Source: Gymnopus androsaceus JB14
Lineage: Eukaryota > Basidiomycota > Agaricomycetes > Agaricales > Omphalotaceae
Assembly: GCA_009733575.1 (NCBI GenBank)
Contig: ML769423.1
Coordinates: forward strand, 264,233 to 328,232
Direction of reading: 5' to 3'
Length of the DNA: 64,000 nt
Each line of letters begins with the position of its first letter. The first letter of the stretch is position 1. The translations under genes were made by a program, and so were the position numbers. Below the pieces are notes generated by a model. The model saw only the letters and a list, made by a program, of their open reading frames with translations. It made no database searches and had not been told where the DNA came from. Shown here piece after piece: positions 1 to 10,795 of the stretch.

Positions 1-1177
1 ATAGGCTGCACTGAGGTACCCACAGGGTGACTAGGACACCCAGGATGTCTAGGCACCCCAGGCACCCCAAAGAAACCCCCCAAATCCTGTGCATCCTGAG
101 GATAGAAAAGTATCTCTGGGGTGTCCCTGATTATCTCTGGGTGACCCCGGGGTGCCCTGGGAATCCATAGAAAAAATATTTAAAATAATATCTTTTTTAC
201 CATCTTAGCTTCTTATGCTCATATTTACCTGCTTTGTTTACTTATTCATTATTCATTATTCAAGTCTCGGTACTTGATACACTTATTATAAATGGTTGTT
301 GTGCTTATTGCTCACTGCTTATTATTGTCTTATTCATTTGGTGTTTCAGCGCTTAAATTCAAGTGACTCAATTCAAGTGACTCATAATAAACTCAAAGAT
401 TGACACCTCACAGGTTTGAACTCTCAGCCTCGCAATCAACTGTATTATATAAGCAATAATGCGAGAGCTCAAAACCACTGAACTATCTTGATGTAAGATA
501 TGGTAGAAACTTTATGCACTATATACACTAACTAGTGGGGTCAGCATCACCTATAAGAAAATTGGTGAGCACTTGGTCATAAGTGCACATGAAACCATTC
601 TCCCACCATAGTCTACCGAGACTATCTACAATGTTACCAGCAATTATTCTTAGGTAAAAAGGGCCTGAAAGGCAAAAACTAGACTCAATGTTTTGTCTTT
701 TGGTTAATTTAATTTTGTTGTGGATATAATGTAGCTTTTAATTAAGATGCAGGCAAAAACATCGGATGGGCGCTTAAATCACGTGCTCGTAAGCACGAGC
801 ACATGATCCTTCTCCCAGGGTGTCCCAGGGCTTCCCACAGCTGTCCCAGGGCTGCCCAGAGCTTCCCTGGATCTCCAGGAATTTGCCCATTTCCCAGGCA
901 GCCCAAGTAACCTGGGCAGCCTAGGATTTTAGCCAAATCCTGAAGGTCTTTGGGCTTGCTTGAGGATAATTCCTGATTAACTTCAGAGATACTCAAGGAT
1001 CCCTAGAATTTGGCCAAAATCCTGGGCTACCTGGGGTGCTTGGGTTGCCTAGTGTTGCCTAGGAATTGGCCAAATTCCTGGGCATCCCTGAGACTGACCA
1101 GGCACACCTGGACCTGCCTGGGCTTTAGGTAGTTTTCCAGATGCCCAGGCGCTTATGGGCGCTTAAACATGCTGAAG
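1..1177. repeat. CCCAGG-rich low-complexity and repeat-derived DNA
   Basis: No gene is supported here. Positions 1-180 and about 810-1150 consist of short imperfect runs built on CCCAGG/CCTGGG. Similar composition returns at 63.7-63.8 kb at the other edge of the window. The middle (180-800) is AT-rich and contains the tRNA-like segment listed separately. The short reading frames in this stretch are translations of the repeat and show no protein-like composition. Confidence 0.6.
412..497 (-). other. tRNA-like segment (possible SINE head)
   Basis: Read on the minus strand, this segment has a box-A-like TAGTTCAGTGG followed about 50 bases later by a box-B-like GAGTTCAAACC, with a CTCGC/GCGAG stem between them around an enlarged loop. 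I could not pair a 7-bp acceptor stem, so an intact tRNA gene is unlikely. A tRNA-derived SINE head or a decayed intron-containing tRNA fits better. Confidence 0.35.
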
Positions 1178-1224
1178 GCCATGATGTCATGGTATTTTGG
1201 CTCAAAGTGCAATGACATCATGGC
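1178..1224. repeat. Short hairpin-forming inverted repeat
   Basis: Thirteen-base arms GGCCATGATGTCA and TGACATCATGGCC flank a 21-base spacer, so the segment can fold into a simple hairpin. It sits about 60 bases left of the TIR element at 1283. No gene context suggests a function. Confidence 0.6.
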
Positions 1225-1282
1225 CTGCAATCTATTCTGACTATATAAATATGGAAAAAAGTCATAATATATATAGTATTTA

Positions 1283-2114
1283 CAGCGCTTTTCATTGGTC
1301 TGCGGAATACAAAAATAAAATAAAATTGAGCGCCTACCTCGGCATCAGCGGCCAAGTGGCTCCAACGGCACTACAGCTCTTTCCTTCTCCCATAATGTAA
1401 AATGCCCTTCTTCTGTAGGGTGCTTACCCGCCTTTGAGGCAAAGTCAATAAACAGATATCAGAAAGGGGATCTGGAAAGCTTCGGCACTGGGGAGACATT
1501 CAAGCGCTTTACAACGGACTCGTTTACGGCGGACTCAAAAGGTCTAAACTTGACCAACACTATGATCCAGGAGCACCAAGCGACAGGCCCTTCTTTAAGC
1601 TCGGCGTCGTCCTACAATCCTAGTCCCACAGTCTTGTATCCCGAGCGTGTTTCAAGTGCTCAGTTCCATTTCATCACCTCAGATGAGGTGAGCCGGCAAA
1701 TCTCCCAGTGTTGACCTTGAACGACAGCATTGTCGTGACTCGTCAAAGCTCCCGGGAGTATGGTTGCGGCTCGTCCTCCAGTCGGCATTCACACCCCACA
1801 TAAGAAATCATCCAGCTCAATTAGCAGTCTTCCAGTCCCTCCTTGTTGCACTCCTACACCTTCCCGTTTGGTCCTTGACCATGCTTCACACCCATCAGTA
1901 TCGTCCCAACTCTCAGAATACTTACTTGTATATACAAGCATCCAATGAGAATGACTCATTGCATTGAACAAGAACTTTACTGTTTACATGCGACGAAATT
2001 TATGTTGGATGACATTCAGTATGGGAGAAGGAAAGAGCTGTGGTGCTGCTGATGCCAAGGTAGGCGCTCAATTTTATTTTATTTTTGTATTCCGCAGACC
2101 AATGAAAAGCGCTG
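1283..2114. mobile_element. Non-autonomous TIR element, TA target site (MITE-like)
   Basis: The ends are inverted copies of about 60 bp, starting CAGCGCTTTTCATTGG on the left and ending with its complement on the right, essentially perfect over that length. TA flanks both ends (1281-1282 and 2115-2116), as for Tc1/mariner-type insertions. The 832 bp interior has no long reading frame and no transposase, so the element would need a helper. Arm similarity suggests a fairly young insertion. Confidence 0.75.
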
Positions 2115-2900
2115 TAAGTGTTTATACTACCTCGGAAAACCCGGAACCCGGACCCAGCATCAAACCGGTATCCAACCTACCGGGTCCAGGTTGGGTTGGC
2201 ATTTTGGGTACCCAACCTGACCCGAGCCACACACTATAAATTATTCTAAGAGGTTACTTTTTTGGGTATTTTTCCCAGCAAATATTTCAGTGAGGCAGTT
2301 GTTTACCTGCATCCCAATGTTGCAGGCAGCAGCCCACTAATCTCTTGGTTAAATATCACTGCCCTACTTCACCAGGCAGCTGCCTAGTCACATCATGACT
2401 AAAGCATAATGTGAAATAATTACTTTTGATACATGAGCAAAATGTCAATTTTCAGACTAGCATAGAAAATATTTTTTATTGAACAAACAGAATCAAAACA
2501 TTCAGACTATCCAAAGTGTGAATCTTTGGCCAGGGTCCAAAACCTATTGTTTCAGATGGAAGCTGAAACAATCATCTTCAGTCAGGCTGAAAGGCAACCC
2601 AAAAAGGTATCTTTTGTGAGCTGGGTGATAACAAGCTGGGTTCATTGGTACCAAGTGGTGTAGAGCAATCTACACTAAACAACCAGAATACAGGAGTTTG
2701 GCTATCAATTTAAATAGCGAGGGTACATTTTCAAAGATTCTGCAAAGAAAATACTCTCTGTCTCTAGAAGGCAAATGGTGTTTCTTGAAGTGATGCTGGT
2801 AGATGATAGAAGGATAGGATCTCTTTTTCTAATCAATCTATATGGATTTGAGGCAATGATAGGGGCAACAAAATAACAATAACAGCAAAAAGAACATCCC
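2115..2900. other. Intergenic, no gene seen
   Basis: Positions 2130-2230 contain repeated ACCCGG/CCGGGT and GGTACCC-type words. The rest is AT-rich unique-looking DNA. I see no coding signal, RNA gene or element boundary that I can support. Confidence 0.5.
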
Positions 2901-3890
2901 AGGCTGCCCCAATTTATATCTTCTTAGTTAGACCAAAGTTTAACAATCCACTATCTAATATGAAGTAAATCCACAGGAAATTCAGGGTCCTGGATTCCAG
3001 GAACCAGCCTGGAATCCATGGACTACAAAGTATAGTAGTCTATGGAATCCATGGTCTGTCACTAGATGTTGCTAGGCTTTTGCAAAAGATCCTGATAACT
3101 TTTAGCACTGACATTTTGGAATAGAAATATATGGCTAGATGATTTGCCAAATATTCTAGCAACCATATTTATGTTTACCAAATATTTGTGAGACCATATT
3201 TGGAATATTATGTAATTAGGTCAGGTGAGGCTAGGGTAGGGTTAGGGTTAGGGTTAGGGTTAGGGTATATTTTCCAAATTAGCATGTTGAAGCAATATTT
3301 TGCAAAATATTATGATTATGTTAGGATTAGGGTTAGGGTTACCAAAAAGGGTATTTAAGCAATGTTTTGATCAGATCAAAACATTGCCAAACTATGGGTT
3401 AGCATTGGTTAGGGTTTAGGGGTTGAGGATGATATGGGGGTGTGGGGGCTTGTCCCCACTGTTAAAATATGCAGGGTTAGGGTTAGGATAATTAGGGTAT
3501 AGGGATGAAATAAGGTTATGGTTGGATAGCCATCACTACCATGGGGCAGGGGGGGATTTCAGTTTTTTCCCACGGGCCCTCCTTCACCTGCTATAGCCAT
3601 TTCTATTTTAGACAATTATGGTGATTTTATTGTTATTTATTCACCAAATATTTTGCAACACAATCTACCTATTCCAAATATTTGGTGAATGCTTCAAAAA
3701 TATCAGTGCTAAAAGTTATAGGGATCTTTTGCAAAATGGCCCACAACACTTATCGTGATTTTTTGCATTAAGCTGGCAGAATCAGCTGGGTCTGTGGAAT
3801 CCACGGACTACAAAATATAGTAAAAATATAGTAATTTATGAAATCCATGGTCTGTGGAGTCCATGGACAACAAAATATAGTTGTCTATGG
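2901..3890. mobile_element. Degenerate foldback element related to the 25-28 kb palindrome
   Basis: The left end (AGGCTGCCCCAATTTATAT, then a block on TATCTAATATGAAGTAAATCC) matches the left end of the foldback element at 25129 (AGGCTACCACAATTTGTAT, same block). Both also share the GGAATCCATGGACTA unit. Inner arms at about 3073-3125 and 3690-3745 are inverted copies of each other (CAGTGCTAAAAGTTAT and complement). The right end is not clear, so the end coordinate is approximate. No coding capacity. Confidence 0.6.
3233..3267 (+). repeat. Interstitial telomere-like repeat (TTAGGG)
   Basis: Two TAGGG and four TTAGGG units occur in tandem. Single and double units are scattered to about 3490 (for example 3326-3345 and 3473-3488). 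The tract is too short and too internal to be a telomere. It may be a repair scar, or sequence carried by the foldback element around it. Confidence 0.85.
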
Positions 3891-4283
3891 AATTGTTAGG
3901 AACATGCTACTGGAGGGAAGCCAAACCTGAAAGAAGTCAAGCCGGGTCAGACCGAAGTATAAACCGAGACAACCAAAGTAGTTACCAACCGGTGACACAA
4001 GAAGGAAGCGGACCGCAGACTGTCTATTAGGACAGACCCTCACTATGCCAAATGGTCCTGAAGGGAAATGAAGCGACAATGCCAAAGGTTGTCGGTGAGT
4101 TAAAGACCAAGGCCGGAAAGCGTTGAGTCAAGTATAGGGTTAATCCAAGTCAATATTTAAACTAAAGACTACTATACAAGATGAGTTGGCTTATATACGG
4201 TAGTCCTTATTGTTAAATAAAGATAATAACTTCCTGTACAGTACTGTATAAGTTGTCCAGGAAGGAGAATGATCAGCTGTAGC
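3891..4283. other. AT-rich flank left of the large TIR element
   Basis: No gene is supported. The block begins TGTTAGGAACATG and could be LTR-derived, but I found no second copy in the window to prove it. The 8 bases before 4284 do not match those after 21616, so no target-site duplication is visible for the large element. Confidence 0.4.
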
Positions 4284-4470
4284 TGTGAGATTAACGCATA
4301 ACAACCCGAGAAGTCTTGGGCTGGTTTAATGTGTAACTAACCGATATTAATCGGTGCCCTGGAGCTTTGGCTGGGGGGCTGGCAGGTTTACCGGATAGCT
4401 CCAGATGCCGAGGGAATTATTCCTCGGCATTGCCCAAAATTGTAATTATGTAAGTCAGATAGTGCTTAAG
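4284..4470 (+). repeat. Left terminal inverted repeat of the large element
   Basis: About 187 bp, matching the complement of 21462-21616 from TGTGAGATTAACGCATAAC to TCAGATAGTGCTT. This arm carries about 26 extra bases around 4410-4433 forming a small hairpin (GCCGAGG..CCTCGGC) that the right arm lacks. Arm divergence is low, mostly single-base differences. Confidence 0.85.
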
Positions 4471-4695
4471 TCTTACGCATAACTCTTATAACCTCAGAAA
4501 ATGATATCTAAGTCTTATGCATAACAGATAACACCTTATATCTTGACTAAATTCTTACGCATAACCAAATAGCCAAATCTTATATATATACAAGCACTAC
4601 GCGGGCGCTACAGGTCAAAGCACTACGTATTAGTCCAAAACAAGCAATAGAAAAGACTACGAAACTGCACCAGGTTCTGCTACAAGTCCACGGGA
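4471..4695. repeat. Subterminal GCATAAC motifs
   Basis: CTTACGCATAAC/CTTATGCATAAC repeats three times between 4471 and 4570, and related words recur at the right subterminal region (21330-21390). Clustered short repeats next to TIRs are typical transposase-binding sites, so that role is inferred. No gene occurs before 4696. Confidence 0.55.
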
Positions 4696-7600
4696 TCAGG
4701 TTACACATTTCGTGGGGCGCCTATCCTCTTTGTTGAGCACAGGATCGAATTCCACTCGATGTTTTTTACCCTTCCGTTTGTCGTATCCACTGTGAGAATC
4801 ACTGATTAGCTCGATCCAGAAGGAACAGGAAACTGAAACGTACCCCTTCATGTAAGTGATATCCTCCATAATGGCCACCACGTCCCTCAATGCCAAGAGC
4901 GGTCCTTCATGTTCAGCATCAAATTAGCGTGCAAGAACCACCACCTCAAACACACCAGAACGCTTAACAATCCACTTTGTCCAGGCCACTCAAAAACATC
5001 CCAATTTCCCTCCCCTGCTCCACATGCCACAATTCTTCCCATCTCATTGTGCTCCCACCATGCCGGACAGATTGTGGACCACCAAGTCCACCATTGTTCT
5101 CCAAACTCTGCTACACCTCCGTAATCCTTTACCATTACCAAACATACCATTTTACGGTTCTTGAACCAATCACGAACAATTGCAGGACAACCCTCGGCTG
5201 GGTATGCAGATTTCTGAATAAGAAAAAAAAAAAAGAAGGAAAAAATTAGTTAGTATTTGATATTATTCTCACATGACAGCGCAATTTCAACTCACGGCAC
5301 CGTTTGGGTTACTGAAACCATAAGCTCTTTCCAGAACCACCCAGGCCTTCATTGCGTTGGACCATTCAACCTCCCCCAAGGTGTCTCTGACATCTGTTCC
5401 AGGCAGAGGCTACAGCAAACTATCAAAGCCTTCCTGAACCCACGATGGCCAGCCATCCTTTGACGCAAGGATGTCATTGAGAGCAACGGATATTTCTGAC
5501 TCACGTGTAATAGACGAGTCGAACGCTTGAGTAGAAGGGTGGGACGCATTGGAATCAGGGGGTTAGATGGAGTGGAATCGGAAGCGCTGGATACCATGGC
5601 ATCGGGAGAGTTGGATGCTGAGGAAGTAGCCTCACCAGAATCAACATCCATGTTGACAAGCATTTCTTTCCCCTCAACGTCTCCTGGCTTGAGAGTGGAT
5701 GCTGTAGCATCAGAAGATGGAGTGGAGCCAGGAGCCACGGCATCGGAAGTAGTGGATGCAATGGAATCAGTGAGCTTGGACGGATTGGACACGGTTGAAT
5801 TGGAAGTATTGAATGCAATGAAATCAGGCAGCTCGTCCCTTTCATCAGTGAGCTTGTCCCTTTCATCGATGAGCTCGTCCCTTTCATCACTCGAGGAAGT
5901 AGCCATGGTCATCTTTTCCCCGTTAACCTCTTTGGGTTCAATAGGTGTAGGAGCTGGGTCTGGAGTTGAACTGTGAGCGAATGCTACGGCATTGCAAGAG
6001 TTGGGTGCAGTGGAATCAGAATGATTAGACACATTGGTGAGCTCACCCCTTGCATCACTTGAGGAAGTAGCTTGGCTGGATTCAATAACCATGTCGTCAT
6101 CCTGCGTCCCTGGCCCCAAGCCCGGCTGAGGTTCTACAGACATTTTCCCCCCCTGAATGTCTCCAGGCTCAACAAGCGTAGGAGCCAGATCAGGTTCAAC
6201 AGCTGTAGAAGAGAGATCATGAGGTATCGAAGTGGGACGGGCAATGGAAAGGGAAACCAGAGGAGGAGAAAGAGGAATGGAATTCACAGCAGGCCTCTCT
6301 CCAAGTGCCGAGGACTCAGCTGCTGCAAATGCAGGCCCAGCCACTGCAGGGTATGGGACTGGTGGGTAGTTATCTTCGTCAGTCCAAAGCTTCTGCAAAC
6401 TGTTATAACAGTCGGCAGATAAATCCAAAAACTCCATCCTTCTTTTCAACTCAACAATGTGAAGTGTATCCCAAAGCCAGACCTCCATTAGAAGCTCTGC
6501 CTTTGACTTGACTGCAAAAAGATATTGTACCGTCTTTTGTGAAGGCAGGACAATAGGGCCATAGACAGGTACACCATCCTTCTTACGCATTGCAGGTTGA
6601 GGTGGCCCAGTATCAGCCTTGGTGGACAACTTGGTTTTTGCCATGTGAGCAAGTCTAGTGGAGGTACGATGTGCAGTAGTAGAAGCTGGGGGATTCATAG
6701 AGCCTTGATTAGGCTCCTCGGGCAGCTCTGCAGATTCTTCACTGACATTGCGCCCACTCCTCCGTTTCCGACTTTGTCTACCGCCAGATCCTTCACCTCT
6801 CTTCCTCTTCTTCGAAGTGTCTTCAGGAGGATCATCTTCATCTTCATCTTCATTGTCGAATCGAAACAAAGACGCGTTCTTCAAAATTGAATCCAATGCC
6901 AACAACAAAGCGGCGCCTTGACTGCCAGCATTGTTACGTGGGTTGCCGTACCTTGAAGCTTTGAGAACAAAAACTATAAGATGACTTCAAGAGGTAGACG
7001 GAAGACATACCGGGATCTTCATTCGACATGAACATCATAAACAGTCCAATGACATACTTGAGAAAATAGTTGGGATGCCAAGTCTCAAACTTCTTAGGAT
7101 TAAGTCCAGGAGATTCTCCTGAGCTGACCCTGATTACTATAATCAACAATCAAGTTCCTCGCAAAGTCAGAAACTAACTCATGTCATCATATAGTACTCT
7201 TCACCCTCCTTTACCAGCGGCGCACCCCCCACAACAAAGAAATTCAGGCCAGTGCGAACGTGCAGGAGATCCAGAAGGGGTTGCAGCAAATTGACTAATC
7301 TTCCATGTAAACTGAAAATGGTGGGTTAGTGCCAGTTAAAACACCTCAAATATCTGAACTTACACATCTCTCACTTCATCTTCCATCACATCCCCAAAGT
7401 CATCTTCAGTCAGCGAGCCGCCATCCAACAACCTCTCCTGCAGAGTTGACATCTTCTTAAAAGCAGTTTCATTCTCCTCCACAACGGAATCCCAGACGGA
7501 TTGCTCTTCGGCGGCCCACAACTCCCTCGCGATCTTGACAGGGAAGCCCAAGTGATTCGTGCCGCCACCAATTGCAGCCTCTGGATTCTCCTTCATTCAA

Positions 7601-8431
7601 CGCTCATATTCCGTCTGAACCTTGGGCCTATACTTTTTGTGGCGCATGTAAAACTTGACATTCTCTGTGTGACGTGGACCACCTTTCCCATTTGCTGGAG
7701 TAACTTCAACAACGACAAAAAAGGGTCCACTCCCTTTGGCTTGGCAGGTGCAGAGATTTCAGAGACTTTGCTGACATAACGACGCATCCAGTTAACTATT
7801 TGCTGTCAATGGTTTCAGCGAAGCTTAACATCAAACTTTCAAAAAAAACCCTTACAGCGGTACCTTGGACTTTGACCTCCTCTTGAAGTGCATCCCTCTT
7901 TTTCAGGAGGGCATCGTGCTCATCTTCCGACAGAGTGGAAGACCCTTCGCCCTTGAGCACTGTGAATTCTGCCGGCTCCTTGCCAGTATGCCACAGAAAC
8001 TTATCTGTCCACTTCTTCGCAAATCCAGCAAGCCAAGTCGATTTCTCTGCCCTGGCGGTGACCTTCGCATAGTCTGGCAAATGCTTTTTCAAGAACCTCA
8101 AATGGGCACCTTTAAATGCACCCAGATTGCCCCTTTTCTTTACCTCCAGCTCCTCGTCAACCTCATCGAGCTCGTCTTCCTCATTGAGCTCGTCTTCCTC
8201 GTCGTTGTTGTTTTTGGGTAATGTGACAGGCTCTGGAGCATTTTCATTTTCGGGCAATGCAGCAGGTCCTGGAGTGTCATCATTGGGCAAAACGGGAGGG
8301 TCTGGAGCATTTATCTTTTCTGCTGAAGCAGTGGCAACAATGTCAGAAGAGCCGGATTTCAAGGAAGAACCTTTCGATGGTCTTGCAGATGGTTTCGCAG
8401 AACCTTTTGATTTCGTTTTATTCCTTGCCAT
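4696..8431 (-). pseudogene. Large KDZ-associated protein gene, broken
   Basis: This spans at least six exons. The start is ATG at 8431. Introns are clear at 7312-7363, 6959-7010 and 5214-5295, and inferred at 7130-7182. The protein begins with a Lys/Ser-rich then acidic segment, has an AFKG..FLKKHLPDY block, a KYRPKVQTEYE..KENP block, a long Ser/Thr/acidic stretch (5600-6700), and a Trp-rich C-terminal block (QWWTWW..CPAWWE, GQSGLLSVLV) that I recognise from a widespread uncharacterised protein family found beside KDZ transposases. Breaks: TGA at 7597-7599, a missing base in the run at 7717-7722, donor GTGAGT decayed to ATGAGT at 7182, a missing base at 5558-5562, TAG at 5410-5412, and a further shift near 4895. 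Function unknown. The first intron boundary is uncertain. Confidence 0.65.
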
Positions 8432-8853
8432 TTAGATTGACGAATGTGAAGAAAACGCGAAATTTGAGTTTCACGTATGCAGAAATTACAGCGTGTCAGG
8501 AAACTAAGAGTTGGAAAAAGTTAGAAAAGAGTAAATATCAGTAAACAAAGCAGAACTCAAAAAAAAATGTATTCGGTTACTGTTATGCATAATAATATTA
8601 TGCATAACGCATAACTCAGAAAAAAAAAAATTTTATGCATAAGGAAGTATGAGGCATAAATGAAGTCTTTGGTATTTTTATCTACTTAGCACCAAACAAG
8701 GTACATAGCAAGCAAAATAATAGTCAAAAGATCATAGCACGCACGCAACTGTCTGAAACAACATCCCCCCCACTCCAACTATTGCTGCACTCGTCGTTCA
8801 GCTTTCTGCATCCGTCGTTCAGCTCGTTCCTCCCATGCCAACTCCTGCATCCG
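8432..8853. promoter_or_regulatory. Gene border with TTATGCATAA palindromes
   Basis: This lies upstream of the large minus-strand gene. It holds three GCATAA words in palindromic TTATGCATAA context at about 8583-8645. The same word occurs at the gene border 16326-16410 and in both subterminal regions, so it may be a transposase or transcription-factor site spread through the element. The role is inferred. The rest is AT-rich. Confidence 0.35.
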
Positions 8854-9731
8854 TCATTCAGCTCGTTCCTCCTGCGCCAACTCCTGCATATCACACCAAC
8901 GTTTTCTAGCAAGCCAATAGTCCTCCAAGCAATCCTCCTTTATGTCTAGCTCATATTCAAAGTGAAGGGAGTACAAGCCATAACTCCAAATTTTGCGACA
9001 ATAATCAAGGTACTGGTCTGGCATCCAATCGCTGAATTTGTATCCATCACTACTCGGATCTGGCATTGGAGGGGTCAAAGGAACATAACAAGTCGGCAGC
9101 GTAAAGAATGCCATGTCACTCAAGAGAATCTCGTCTTTGGTGACCCCTGCCTCGCTTGCACGCTGCCAGATGGATTCCTCAAGCTTGCTTGGCAGCAGAT
9201 CCAACCCAGTTGGAGGCAAAGGTACCATTCCACAATCTATAAGTATACTGAGATCCTCTGAATTGCGCACAGCTTCAGCAGCATTATTGGCAGCCTCCCG
9301 AGCAGCAATCCCTATTTCCCTCCAATGTTCTACCAGACCAGCAGCGATATGATGCTTGCTAGCATAGTCTTCGTGAAACCGTCTTCCAGCAGATGCTGCC
9401 TCTTTGAACACATTGTGAAGGTGAGAAGAGCAGTTTGCAGTCACGCCAGCCGAAGTTCCAAGCTCAACTACCACTCTAAGTACCCATTAGTATAAACATC
9501 CACGAATGAACATGAAACTTTACCTACATGCTATTTTCAGTCTGCTTTGTCTCAGTGACCCGGTGAACGTGTCCAGGATGCAGTGAGATATCCCATAATC
9601 CCAATGAGCAAATAATCAATCCTGTATTCTCCGAATTCACCCATGAGCTACCGAGATTCATGATATTGCTGCCACTCACCATTGCCGGGCTTCAAATCAA
9701 TTTGATGAACAATTCTTGCAGGCCTCAACAT
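8854..9731 (-). CDS. Cargo gene B, unidentified, intact
   Basis: Three exons read without a break: 9731-9680, 9621-9528 and 9475-8854, with introns of 58 and 52 bp. They sum to 768 bases, encoding 255 residues. The start is the ATG before LRPARIVHQIDLK. The protein is soluble-looking, with an Ala-rich helical stretch (REAANNAAEAVRN), a Pro-rich segment (PTCYVPLTPPMPDP) and a charged Trp/Tyr-rich C-terminus (KEDCLEDYWLARKRW). No signal peptide, membrane segment or known catalytic motif is seen, and I do not recognise the family. It is one of two cargo genes in this element that are fully intact. Confidence 0.65.
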
Positions 9732-10222
9732 TCTGCCTTTGAAATATCAGAACAACAAATATTGGAAAGGGACCAGAACGTACTTATTGTCCTCCCTTGC
9801 AGAACGCGATGAGTCCAGAGCAGGAGAGATGAAAGCAGGAGAGATGAGATAAAGCAAGAATCAATGATCAACTCAAGCACCTGCCATCAAATGAATAAGC
9901 TAGGCGCCTGGGCAGTCAGAGTTTCCCATGTGCATCATTAGGCGCTCATTACTTTGTTCTCAACTCTCAACTCCCGATATGACCAATGCGTATAAAGCTA
10001 TTTTCAAATACTTCAGTACAGTCGGCTCTGGAATCGGACTATTTCTAAGTCTCGACACTACTCTGCGCCTAGCCTATCTAATTCCGCTGACCCACATTGT
10101 ATTCTTTGAGCTTGCTTCGAGCACAACGCACTCTTCAATTCCCCAAGTCTTGCCACTGAGTACGTTATTAATCTACTCTTCTCTCCTTATTTGACTGACT
10201 ATTTATTTAATTTCAGATTGCC
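9732..10222. promoter_or_regulatory. Divergent intergenic region between genes B and C
   Basis: Genes B (-) and C (+) start at opposite ends, so this is probably a shared promoter region. An intron-like segment at 10160-10216 (GTACGT..TTTCAG) lies just before the gene C start and would be a 5' UTR intron. The frame across 9928-10194 probably lies in the UTR and is not supported as a gene. Confidence 0.4.
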
Positions 10223-10795
10223 ATGGCCCCATCATTCAAACATGAATACATGTCCAGCAGTGGCGGTGACTACACTACTCCCCAATCACCTCCATTTTCT
10301 AACCACGATGACATCTCCGAATCACTTTCGACCTCCATCTCTTTCAGCAATGGCAATTTAGCTGATCTTCTTGCTCTGGACGGTACCTCTGATACTTATA
10401 GTGAGGTCGACACCAAATTGTATTACAGCGATGGAAGTGATATTGTCTTCGTGGGCGCAAAGTATGCACCCCATGATGAGGCTGTAAACAATGCCAACAA
10501 GAATGAAATTTTGGACAAAAAACCTTGCAAAGAGGCCAAAGAGATCGTCTACACAGGCTGCGTTAAACGTCAAATTATTGTCCACGGAAAGGGCGGACAG
10601 TCTCCGCAGACCCCAATCGATTTAACTATGACAGACTCCATCTTCAACGACACGCTTGAGGAATTCTGGTATTTTATACTCTGTTTCATCCACTAACTAC
10701 ACCCTGAAAAACCACCTGAAAATAGCTACGGCAATACTGCTCAGAATTTTGGAGAATTCGGCGACGACGAGCATTTCGACAATCAGGAGATGTAG
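10223..10795 (+). CDS. Cargo gene C, small acidic protein, intact
   Basis: Two exons, 10223-10668 and 10726-10795, separated by a 57 bp intron, sum to 516 bases (171 residues) with no stop. The start ATG follows a probable UTR intron. The protein is hydrophilic, Ser/Asp/Thr-rich and probably disordered (SISFSNGNLADLLALDG, GDDEHFDNQEM at the C-terminus), with one more ordered stretch around KEIVYTGCVKRQIIVHG. No domain is recognised. It could be a small nuclear accessory protein of the element, but that is only a guess from charge and context. Confidence 0.55.

Noticed and set aside
3233..3490. True telomere or chromosome end
   Set aside because: Only about six units, internal, with unrelated sequence on both sides.
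5527..5976. 149-codon plus-strand frame rich in Ser/Glu/Val
   Set aside because: It is antisense to the Ser/Thr/acidic low-complexity part of the large minus-strand gene, which has exon structure and homologous blocks.
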